Origin: Methanosarcinales archaeon
Lineage (GTDB): Archaea; Halobacteriota; Methanosarcinia; Methanosarcinales; Methanocomedenaceae
Length of the DNA stretch: 11,558 bases
Reading direction: 5' to 3'
Assembly (NCBI GenBank): GCA_030666885.1
Contig: DAOUWY010000032.1
Span: 1 to 11,558, forward strand
This document shows positions 1 to 5,629 of the stretch, piece after piece; positions within the stretch are counted from its first letter, which is position 1; every line of letters begins with the position of its first letter. The position numbers and the translations under genes were made by a program. The notes under the pieces were generated by a model. The model made no database searches, was not told where the DNA came from, and was given only the letters and a program-made list of their open reading frames with translations.

Positions 1-170
1 ATCTTTTTTATCGAAAATGCGCCTACAATTTTTTTTACAGGGGAAGAAGAATAAATATAAACAATATCTAAATCGCGGTTCTTGAACACCGATTTGCGGA
101 ATTCATATCTTTTATTTCCCTTTAGGATTTGATTAGCATATTTCGGTTTAATTGACAGTAAAACGTTCAT
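1..170 (-). CDS. ASCH-domain protein, N-terminal part only (cut by window edge)
   Basis: Starts at the ATG at 170-168 and runs off the left edge after 56 codons. The product begins MNVLLSIKPKYANQILKG and continues with NKRYEFRKS. This matches the N-terminal pattern of archaeal ASCH-fold proteins: a first beta strand with 'LSIKP', a helix, then G-x-K-x-Y-E-x-R, the conserved G-K-E-R set thought to line the RNA- or nucleotide-binding cleft. The later stretch 'DIVYIYSSPVKKIVGAF' fits the next two strands of the fold. It is the last gene seen in the minus-strand array and begins immediately after the stop of the second hsdS stub (171-173), so it is probably co-transcribed. ASCH proteins often sit in defence or toxin-antitoxin islands, but its role here is unknown. 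The family call is fairly safe; the function is not. Confidence 0.7.
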   Translation of the reverse strand, partial: MNVLLSIKPKYANQILKGNKRYEFRKSVFKNRDLDIVYIYSSSPVKKIVGAFSIKK

Positions 171-215
171 CTATTCCACCTCACTCATCCTATACCCCTT
201 TGGCACATCACTCAT
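171..215 (-). pseudogene. hsdS: hsdS stub 2: first 14 codons of a type I specificity subunit
   Basis: ATG at 215-213, reading MSDVPKGYRMSEVE and then a TAG stop at 171-173. 'MSDVPKGY...TEVG' is the stereotyped start of many HsdS proteins, normally followed by '(V/W)IPEDW' and the first target-recognition domain. Everything after codon 14 is gone, and the ASCH gene begins at the next base. The start overlaps the end of the DUF1016 gene by 8 bases (208-215), the translationally coupled arrangement expected if hsdS once followed DUF1016 in an operon. Too short to make a protein; it marks where a full hsdS was lost or replaced. Confidence 0.6.
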
Positions 216-325
216 CGTCGCTCTCCTCCTGATGTATCCCGCTCAGTTCTGCTTCAAGTTCCTCAATGCTGGGCAAGCTGGATTTAAGGTTTTCAGGCAG
301 GTTTTTGGTGATGATATATTCGCTC
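206..325 (-). repeat. Diverged repeat, copy 1: DUF1016 3' end plus hsdS start
   Basis: This stretch aligns without gaps to 1777-1896 at a constant offset of 1571 bases. It encodes the last ~37 residues of DUF1016 (ending 'GIHQEESDDE') and the overlapping hsdS ATG. The first 30 or so bases differ at only one position, and similarity falls off toward 325. It marks an old duplication of the DUF1016-hsdS junction. Confidence 0.75.
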
Positions 326-1284
326 ACTCCAATAGGCTTGTGAATATCCTTTAAAGCATATTCCACTACCACATCATTCTTCGATTTACAAATAAGAATG
401 CCGATACTTGGGTTATCAGTTTCTGTTTTTAAAACACCATCAACTGCAGAGATATAAAAATTAAGTTTCCCTGCGAACTCCGGTTTAAACTTCACAGTCT
501 TGAGTTCAATTACCACATAACAATGCAATCGGACATGGTAAAATAACAAATCAATAAAAAATTCATCTGCGTTTATTTCAAGTTTATACTGTCGACCAAT
601 ATAAGAGAAACCTGCCCCAAGTTCTAATAAAAATTTAGTTACATGATCTATAAGAGCATCTTCCAGTTCTCTCTTATCGTATTTTTCCCGTAGATTAAGG
701 AAATCAAATTTGTAAGGATCTTTTAATGTTTGTCGTGCCAGATCAGATTGCGGGGTCGGCAATGTTGCTTTAAAGTTAGTAATCGCCTTACCCTCACGTA
801 AATACAAGCCGCTTTCGATATGATGTGTCAGTACCGCCCGTGACCAATTATTTTGAATTGTTTTTTGGACATAAAAAATCGCTTCATCTACATTTTTAAT
901 TTTGGTGATGACTACAATATTATGTCCCCATGGGATTTGGATAATTTGCGAATGGGCAACAAGCTGTTGCCCAATTGCAGAGCTTCCAGTTTGCAAATCA
1001 GAGCAATAAAAAAGATACCATTGCCGTATATATTTCAGGTTCCTGACAGAAAAACCTTTCACATCTGGAAATTCATTCATCAAATCAGCACTGAGCTCAC
1101 TCAAAAAATTATCGCCCCAGTTGGTGGTGGATTGCCTTTGCACAATATCAGCACCAAGTTCCCAGTAAAATGTCAAGAGTTCATTATTAACAGCAATGGC
1201 TGCCTTTATTTGAATTGTTCGTACTTTATTTTTGAGTTCAGCAAGCCACTTCTTATACTCCATGTTGGTTTGTATTTTATTCAA
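208..1284 (-). CDS. DUF1016 / YhcG-type PDDEXK nuclease, full length
   Basis: 358 residues, the usual length of the family. Residues ~9-95 form the DUF1016 N-terminal helical domain ('LTFYWELGADIVQRQ', 'GFSVRNLKYIRQWY'); 'IPWGHN' at 117-122 is a family hallmark. Residues ~190-325 form the PDDEXK nuclease fold: D245 in 'FFIDLLFYH' and E260-L-K262 in 'VVIELK' are the likely metal-binding and catalytic residues, so the active site looks intact. The start is TTG at 1284-1282, two bases from the stop of the preceding DUF1016 fragment, with GGGGGTG upstream; an in-frame ATG at 1263-1261 is the alternative. The stop overlaps the next hsdS start by 8 bases. Members often sit within type I restriction loci, though their biochemical role is unsettled. 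This is the only unbroken gene of the restriction block apart from the partial ASCH gene. Confidence 0.85.
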   Translation of the reverse strand: MNKIQTNMEYKKWLAELKNKVRTIQIKAAIAVNNELLTFYWELGADIVQRQSTTNWGDNFLSELSADLMNEFPDVKGFSVRNLKYIRQWYLFYCSDLQTGSSAIGQQLVAHSQIIQIPWGHNIVVITKIKNVDEAIFYVQKTIQNNWSRAVLTHHIESGLYLREGKAITNFKATLPTPQSDLARQTLKDPYKFDFLNLREKYDKRELEDALIDHVTKFLLELGAGFSYIGRQYKLEINADEFFIDLLFYHVRLHCYVVIELKTVKFKPEFAGKLNFYISAVDGVLKTETDNPSIGILICKSKNDVVVEYALKDIHKPIGVSEYIITKNLPENLKSSLPSIEELEAELSGIHQEESDDE

Positions 1285-1285
1285 T

Positions 1286-1723
1286 TCAATGCACCCCCAT
1301 CTTTTTCAGAAGTGTTAAATTGCTACACCACGGAAATTGTGCAACGGTGCGTTGCACTATTTCTCTATCAGACCATGCTTGCACATTTTTTCGAATATAA
1401 TTGAGATTTCTTGACGGAAATCCGCCTATATCAGGGAATGCGGCTTTCAAATCATGAGAAAGACAGTCAATGATTTTTGCACCCCAACCTTCGGATAGCT
1501 GGCGCAAAAGAATGGACTGACCAATTTCCCAGTACAACATTATCATTGTTGTATTGGCTGAAAGCACGGTTTTGAGCCGTTCGCTGATAATGCGTTCCTT
1601 GAGATTTTTAAAAAAAGATTCATATCCTTTAGGCATATCTATTAAGGCAGCAGGTGCGGGGAAAATAACCCCGGGTTTTTGTTGTCCCATTGATTTGCGG
1701 TTGTTAAGGTCAGATTTTTTCAC
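1286..1723 (-). pseudogene. Second DUF1016 gene, N-terminal domain only
   Basis: 145 codons if read from the GTG at 1723-1721, 134 from the ATG at 1690-1688. The product resembles another DUF1016 subfamily: 'PAALIDMPKGYESFF' precedes the helical domain ('MIMLYWEIGQSILLRQ', 'GWGAKIIDCLSHDLKAAFPD', 'SRNLNYIR') and the hallmark 'IVQRTVAQFPWCSNLTLLKK' ends at residue 141. The frame then stops after 'MGVH', so the PDDEXK domain (about 200 residues in full-length relatives) is missing. The full-length DUF1016 gene starts two bases after this stop. The reading frame is continuous with hsdS stub 1 upstream apart from one TGA at 1727-1729, so the GTG start may be an artefact of that fusion. Probably a remnant, although a stable N-terminal domain protein coupled to the next gene cannot be excluded. 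Confidence 0.65.
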
Positions 1724-1726
1724 TTC

Positions 1727-1786
1727 TCATTCCCCGGGAATAACTCCAACCTCAGTTTGCTTATAACCTTCCGTTACATCACTCAT
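1727..1786 (-). pseudogene. hsdS: hsdS stub 1: first 19 codons of a type I specificity subunit
   Basis: ATG at 1786-1784, reading MSDVTEGYKQTEVGVIPGE and then TGA at 1727-1729. This is an almost textbook HsdS N-terminus; in intact relatives the next residue is Trp ('IP-E/G-x-W'), so the TGA may be a mutated TGG codon. Two codons later the same frame enters the truncated DUF1016 gene, with no target-recognition domain between. The ATG overlaps the end of the deleted DUF1016 gene by 8 bases (1779-1786), the same geometry as stub 2. Confidence 0.7.
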
Positions 1787-1896
1787 CGCCGCTCTCCTCC
1801 TGATGTATCCCACACAGTTCAGCTTCTATCTCCTCAATGCCCGGCAGGCTGTATCTTAGGTTTTCAGGCAGGGCGCGGGTCAGTTCGTACTCGGAT
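1777..1896 (-). repeat. Diverged repeat, copy 2: DUF1016 3' end plus hsdS start
   Basis: Partner of 206-325 at an offset of 1571 bases with no gaps. The encoded tails are alike: 'LPENLRYSLPGIEEIEAEL' here and 'LPENLKSSLPSIEELEAEL' in copy 1, both ending in 'GIHQEES-x-DE' and both overlapping an hsdS ATG. The divergence shows the duplication, or the import of a homologous locus, is not recent. Confidence 0.75.
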
Positions 1897-1994
1897 GTCA
1901 ATTTTGCCACATGCTGTTTCCCAATTGTAGCAGTTTTGTAACAAGTTGTTGTAAAAATTCCACCATCCCCATTAGAAATTGCATTCACGTCCAT
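1779..1994 (-). pseudogene. Third DUF1016 gene, nuclease core deleted
   Basis: 71 codons. Two separated parts of DUF1016 are joined in frame. Residues ~20-31 ('KTATIGKQHVAK') match the 'SSAIGQQLVA' segment just before the 'PWGHN' hallmark of the full-length protein (its residues 101-110), and the DNA at 1905-1930 agrees with 955-980 at 21 of 26 positions. From 'SEYELTRALPENL' onward it is the normal C-terminal tail. About 210 residues, including the whole PDDEXK core, are missing between them. The first ~19 residues match nothing recognised. The start overlaps the end of hsdM by 10 bases. It can have no nuclease activity; best read as a deletion remnant. Confidence 0.7.
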
Positions 1995-2467
1995 TCAAAC
2001 CCCATCTTCTCCAGATGCCTGTTCACCTTTATCTCCAGTTCATCCACTTGTGCATTCACCGCAGGCATAGGTGTAGCATAGCGTTCAGCCAGTCCCTTGA
2101 TCCTCTGGCTAAGGCGCTGGGAAATACGCTCCAGTTCGGACATCACATCCTTGCTAATGGCAGTCATCCATTTATCATCCACCACAAGGGTTTTGATCTC
2201 GTCCTCTGACAGCACCCTGTACCTGTCGATTACATTCTTATCCATCGCTTTTTGGGCATTTTTAATTTTCTTATTTGCATCTGCTTCATTTACCATCAGC
2301 TTCAAATAAGCCTCTAATACCTTCAGTTCTTCAAAGGCATCAACATCAGAATTTGAGTCTTTCTTAATCTCCTTGATGCGCTTTTGCACATTGACTTTGC
2401 TGATTTTGCCCTTGTCGGTTTTTACTTCCTCTAACAAACCCTCTTCATCACTATGCTCTTCACCCAT
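1985..2467 (-). CDS. hsdM: Type I methyltransferase HsdM, C-terminal part (split by a stop codon)
   Basis: 160 codons from the ATG at 2467-2465. This is the C-terminal tail of the large HsdM class: 'EEHSDEEGLLEEVKTDKGKI', then a helical segment rich in Lys and Glu, then 'LSEDEIKTLVVDDKWMTAI', 'ERISQRLSQRIKGLAERYATPMP' in two parts and 'KVNRHLEKMGFEW'. In relatives this tail is continuous with the catalytic part and contacts HsdS. Here it follows in the same frame: Met, TAA, Glu, Met. A ribosome ending at the TAA could restart at the ATG three bases on, and the two pieces might reassemble, but no clear ribosome site stands before the ATG. The alternative is a plain nonsense mutation in a dying gene. 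The last codons overlap the deleted DUF1016 gene by 10 bases. Confidence 0.75.
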   Translation of the reverse strand: MGEEHSDEEGLLEEVKTDKGKISKVNVQKRIKEIKKDSNSDVDAFEELKVLEAYLKLMVNEADANKKIKNAQKAMDKNVIDRYRVLSEDEIKTLVVDDKWMTAISKDVMSELERISQRLSQRIKGLAERYATPMPAVNAQVDELEIKVNRHLEKMGFEWT

Positions 2468-2470
2468 CTC

Positions 2471-4324
2471 TTACATCTGGCGGCTAAAGGCATCACGCTC
2501 AGCTTCCAATTGTACTATAGCATTTTGTTCTTCGGCAAAATAACGATTAATCATAAATTGCCTGGGTACCAGTTCACTATCCCATTCATCCTTCTTTTGG
2601 TTAACACGTGATAATTCAGCCTTCCAGCCATCACCCGCGATCAGGTCTTTATCTGCAAATGATGCAAGTATGGATTCCGATAAGTTGTGTATCACTTCTT
2701 TTGGTTTGGTATCCACATCCAGATTTTTCAGTATAGGTATACATTCATCTTTCCATTTCTTAAAAGCTGCATCTATCTCCAGGGTATAATCTGCAAATTC
2801 AGGATGCGAAAAAATGGTATGCTTGATCACTTCTGGTGGTATTGTTAACGTAATATATCCTTTCCTTGAGCTTATGGTGAACAGCGCATTTTTAAGCGTT
2901 GGATACACCTGCCAGTAGTTATCCAGGTCATCAATATCCTGCTCTGGAATATCACCCAGCAAATGCGCCTCAATATCCTGTATGTCCTCAGCTTTCTGGC
3001 TATCAATATAACGGGGGATGTTCAGGTTGTACTCGTTTTGTTCGATCTCCTCCACAGATACCATACGGGAATATTTGGGATTTTCAGTTTGCTTATTAAA
3101 CACATCCACAATCTTGTGGATATCCTGCTCACGCAAGCGGTTCTTATTTCCGTCTTTCACAAAACCCTTGCCGGCATCTATCATAAAAATACCTTTGCGG
3201 CTCTCGGCATTTTCCTTGTCGATCACAATGATGCAGGCAGGAATACCTGTGCCATAAAACAGGTTTGCAGGCAAGCCGATAATGCCTTTAATAAAACCTT
3301 TGCGAATGATATTTTTGCGTATTTCAGTCTCGGCATTCCCACGAAACAGCACACCATGCGGTAAAATAATCGCACCCTTGCCTTTGCTTTTGAGTGAACG
3401 GATAAGATGCAGCAAAAAAGCATAATCACCATTTTTGGCTGGTGGAATGCCATAGCCCTTGAAGCGTTCGTATAGATCATTTAACGGGTCAAAGCCATTA
3501 CTCCATGCTTTGTCAGAAAAGGGAGGATTGGCAACTGCAAAATCAAATGTTTTTAACGTTCCGTCCGGATTCTTGAAATAAGGAGTTGAAAGTGTGTTAT
3601 CCTGCCAGATTTCTGTCGTTGGATTGCCATCCAAGATCATATTCATTTTAGCCAATGCAGCCGTTGCATTATCCCTCTCCTGACCATAGATGGTAACACC
3701 CTGATGTGTTTCATCAGCAGCTTTAAGCAACAACGAGCCACTTCCACGGGTAGGGTCGTAAATGGTTTGTTCCTGGCTTTTCACATGGCTAATACCAATA
3801 ACTTTTGCTATTATCCTAGACACTTCGGCAGGTGTATAGAACTGCCCCTTGCTTTTACCAGATTCAGTCGCAAAATGACGCATCAGGTATTCATAGGCAT
3901 CGCCCAGAATATCGTCACCTTCGGCTTTGTTCTTGCTAAAATCAAAGCTTTCGTTTTGAAATATGCCCACAAGATTCGAGAGCCTGTCAACCATTTCCTT
4001 GCCTTTGCCAAGCTTGTCAGAGTTGTCGAAATCAGCGACATCGATTACGCCTTTCAAGTTGTTGGCTTCTGCCAATTTTGCTATGATTGTATTGATGCCT
4101 TCGCCAATATCCTTTTTTCCTTTGAGGGAAACCATATCCTGAAAGCTGCCACCTTCAGGAATTACAATTGAGGCATACTTTTTACCTGCATATTTATCTG
4201 ACACATATTTTACAAACAACAATACCAATACATAGTCTTTGTATTGTGAGGCATCCATTCCACCTCTTAATTCGTCGCAGCTTTTCCAAAGAGAGCTGTA
4301 TAATTCACTTTTTTTAATTGCCAT
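2471..4324 (-). CDS. hsdM: Type I DNA methyltransferase HsdM, main catalytic part (ends early at TAA)
   Basis: 617 residues; with the downstream piece the ancestral protein was about 778, a normal length for this class. HsdM transfers a methyl group from S-adenosylmethionine to adenine in the sequence chosen by HsdS. The N-terminal helical domain is clear ('LRGGMDASQYKDYVLVLLF', residues 19-37). 'GQFYTPAEV' (160-168) leads into the N6-adenine methyltransferase fold. Motif IV is intact as NPPF (266-269). Motif I reads DPTRGSGS (190-197), where relatives usually have DP(A/T)CGSGS, so Cys is replaced by Arg at 193 (CGT, one transition from TGT). The frame ends in 'DAFSRQM' and TAA, then resumes. 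The start is supported by AAAGGA at 4337-4332, seven bases upstream. Without HsdS in view, activity is doubtful. Confidence 0.85.
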   Translation of the reverse strand: MAIKKSELYSSLWKSCDELRGGMDASQYKDYVLVLLFVKYVSDKYAGKKYASIVIPEGGSFQDMVSLKGKKDIGEGINTIIAKLAEANNLKGVIDVADFDNSDKLGKGKEMVDRLSNLVGIFQNESFDFSKNKAEGDDILGDAYEYLMRHFATESGKSKGQFYTPAEVSRIIAKVIGISHVKSQEQTIYDPTRGSGSLLLKAADETHQGVTIYGQERDNATAALAKMNMILDGNPTTEIWQDNTLSTPYFKNPDGTLKTFDFAVANPPFSDKAWSNGFDPLNDLYERFKGYGIPPAKNGDYAFLLHLIRSLKSKGKGAIILPHGVLFRGNAETEIRKNIIRKGFIKGIIGLPANLFYGTGIPACIIVIDKENAESRKGIFMIDAGKGFVKDGNKNRLREQDIHKIVDVFNKQTENPKYSRMVSVEEIEQNEYNLNIPRYIDSQKAEDIQDIEAHLLGDIPEQDIDDLDNYWQVYPTLKNALFTISSRKGYITLTIPPEVIKHTIFSHPEFADYTLEIDAAFKKWKDECIPILKNLDVDTKPKEVIHNLSESILASFADKDLIAGDGWKAELSRVNQKKDEWDSELVPRQFMINRYFAEEQNAIVQLEAERDAFSRQM

Positions 4325-4331
4325 CTTTATT

Positions 4332-4337
4332 TCCTTT
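4332..4337 (-). promoter_or_regulatory. Ribosome binding site of hsdM
   Basis: AAAGGA on the minus strand, seven bases before the ATG at 4324-4322. A moderate Shine-Dalgarno that supports this start. Confidence 0.5.
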
Positions 4338-4377
4338 ATGAGGTAAGAACTTGGATATTACTTTAAGTATTTTTTCA

Positions 4378-4389
4378 GGTATAAATACC
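4378..4389 (-). promoter_or_regulatory. Possible hsdM promoter TATA box within a small inverted repeat
   Basis: GGTAT-TT-ATACC on the minus strand, a 5-base inverted repeat around a TATTTATA core. It lies about 55-65 bases before the hsdM ATG, which would give a leader of roughly 30 bases. The AT-rich stretch at 4360-4373 is a competing TATA candidate. Confidence 0.3.
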
Positions 4390-4420
4390 ATTTTATTTAT
4401 GTATGAATTGGAATGAAGAA

Positions 4421-4561
4421 GAGATTGTCGGAAAAGTACCTAAAAAGCGTCTGAATTGGAACTTCCTTAAATATTGTTAAAACTAAATCGCTATGCTGCG
4501 TCCGGTCAAGTTAAGGCAGTAAAGCTGGAATATTTGAAAATCAGGCATTTCCGACAATCTC
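4421..4561. mobile_element. MITE-like element with perfect 14-base terminal inverted repeats
   Basis: The ends GAGATTGTCGGAAA (4421-4434) and TTTCCGACAATCTC (4548-4561) are exact reverse complements bounding 141 bases with no open frame. Weaker inverted similarity continues inward: AAATATT near 4470 and AATATTT near 4530 oppose each other. Size, perfect ends and lack of coding capacity fit a miniature inverted-repeat transposable element or a deleted insertion sequence. I see no convincing target duplication at the edges (GAAGAA on the left, AAAAAA on the right), and I cannot name the parent IS. A long-range hairpin with a regulatory role is the alternative. Confidence 0.55.
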
Positions 4562-4638
4562 AAAAAATATAGAATGCTCTATTGCTAATATAGACAATGA
4601 CCCCTTGGTTATAGTAACTCTTACCTATCCCTACTGAT

Positions 4639-4661
4639 TTATATTAAAACACACACATAAA
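4639..4661 (+). repeat. Tandem 23-base repeat, copy 1
   Basis: TTATATTAAAACAC followed by ACACATAAA. It agrees with copy 2 (4667-4689) at 21 of 23 positions, offset 28 bases. It contains TATATTAAAA, a good archaeal TATA-box match. Confidence 0.6.
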
Positions 4662-4666
4662 TAATA

Positions 4667-4689
4667 TTATATTAAAACACATCCATAAA
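4667..4689 (+). repeat. Tandem 23-base repeat, copy 2, with probable TATA box
   Basis: TTATATTAAAACAC followed by ATCCATAAA. The TATATTAAA core is centred near 4672, about 30 bases before the hydrolase GTG at 4704, the distance expected for a leaderless archaeal transcript. Copy 1 lies 28 bases further upstream and could be a second promoter or a duplicated regulator site. Confidence 0.45.
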
Positions 4690-4703
4690 GAATACCTGTC
4701 CAG

Positions 4704-5531
4704 GTGAGAAACATACCAGAAATAAAAGTCAACGGGATAAACCTCTATTATAAAATAAGAGGAAAAGGAAATCCCATGTATGTACTGCATGGGGGTCCGG
4801 GACTTGACAACAGGTACTTTGGCCGCTCACTGGCAGGACTTGAAAATTACCGTAAATTGTATTACATTGATTTCAGGGGGCACGGCAAGTCCTCAAAAGC
4901 TGATAAAAAAACCTATACCCTCGAAACATTTACAGATGATATAAATGCCCTGCGTGAAGCTCTCGGACACGAGACTATTGAGATACTGGGTCATTCCATG
5001 GGAGGTTTTGTGGCGCTGTTGTATGCACTGCGCTACCCTGCACATCTTGACACGCTGATTCTGGTAGGCACAACTGCAAAACAAACTGGCATAAAAGGGT
5101 ATTATCCCTTAAAAGCCGTCCTGATGTATACAAACCTTAAATCTTATTTACAACATCTGAAAAATAAAAACACTTATAAAGAATCCTTGACCAGGGAGAT
5201 TCTACTGAAAAGCTGCCCAATATATGTTTCTTACAAGTTCCTTCCTGAATATACGGATTATATTAAATCCCTGCGGGATGTTGACATCTTTTTTGATATG
5301 CAGCAGGAATTACAATTATTCGATGTAAGTGAAGAACTTGAAAATATCCACCAGCCCACCTTGATCATCTTTGGTGAGAATGACCCGTTAATGGAAGGGG
5401 GGCGGGTGCTCAAAGGAATCAGGCAGTCCAGATTCTCTGTGATACCATCTGCAAAACACCTGCCGTTTATGGAAGATGAGAAATACTTTAACATGGTGGT
5501 CAGGGAATTCCTTACAGGAAAAATGTTATGA
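4704..5531 (+). CDS. Alpha/beta hydrolase, proline iminopeptidase-like
   Basis: 275 residues, normal for the fold, with no signal peptide, so cytoplasmic. The catalytic set is complete: the oxyanion-hole motif HGGPG (29-33), nucleophile Ser98 in GHSMGG, acid Asp227 in 'FGENDP', and His252 in 'SAKHLPF'. HGGPG is typical of the S33 proline iminopeptidase group, but similar esterases and C-C hydrolases carry it too, so the substrate is open. The cap region (~130-205) is helical. The GTG at 4704 is the only start available, because an in-frame TAA lies at 4686-4688; the GGTGA string overlaps the start itself, and a TATA-like box near 4672 fits leaderless expression. It is transcribed away from the restriction genes and ends 98 bases before the next gene. 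Confidence 0.8.
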   Translation: MRNIPEIKVNGINLYYKIRGKGNPMYVLHGGPGLDNRYFGRSLAGLENYRKLYYIDFRGHGKSSKADKKTYTLETFTDDINALREALGHETIEILGHSMGGFVALLYALRYPAHLDTLILVGTTAKQTGIKGYYPLKAVLMYTNLKSYLQHLKNKNTYKESLTREILLKSCPIYVSYKFLPEYTDYIKSLRDVDIFFDMQQELQLFDVSEELENIHQPTLIIFGENDPLMEGGRVLKGIRQSRFSVIPSAKHLPFMEDEKYFNMVVREFLTGKML

Positions 5532-5534
5532 TCT

Positions 5535-5542
5535 TTATATGC
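5535..5542 (+). promoter_or_regulatory. TATA-like box after the hydrolase gene
   Basis: TTTATATG just after the hydrolase stop. It would start a transcript with a leader of about 65 bases for the gene at 5630. It competes with the better placed box at 5601-5609. Confidence 0.3.
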
Positions 5543-5593
5543 TGGATTGTGTGGATTTGATGTGATTGTTTGAGAGAGGGTAATAATTAATAA

Positions 5594-5609
5594 AGAAATG
5601 TTTTTTATC
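5594..5609 (+). promoter_or_regulatory. Probable BRE/TATA promoter of the 5630-iorA-iorB unit
   Basis: AGAAATG followed by TTTTTTATC resembles an archaeal B-recognition element plus TATA box. Its centre is about 26 bases before the ATG at 5630, which would make the mRNA leaderless; consistent with this, no Shine-Dalgarno precedes that ATG. Confidence 0.4.
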
Positions 5610-5629
5610 TTATCCCCCAATGTCTACCT

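Larger units (their letters stand above)
4325..4703. other. Divergent spacer between hsdM and the hydrolase gene
   Basis: 379 bases without a supportable gene. From left to right it holds the presumed hsdM promoter and ribosome site, a 141-base inverted-repeat element (4421-4561), AT-rich DNA, and a tandem 23-base repeat carrying TATA-like sequence just before the hydrolase start. Confidence 0.7.

Noticed and set aside
853..1404. 183-codon plus-strand frame across the DUF1016 genes
   Set aside because: It is antisense to two recognisable DUF1016 reading frames and has no family features.
2471..2473. Recoding of the hsdM stop as an amino acid
   Set aside because: Methanosarcinales can read TAG as pyrrolysine, but this codon is TAA. 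Nonsense mutation or reinitiation is simpler.
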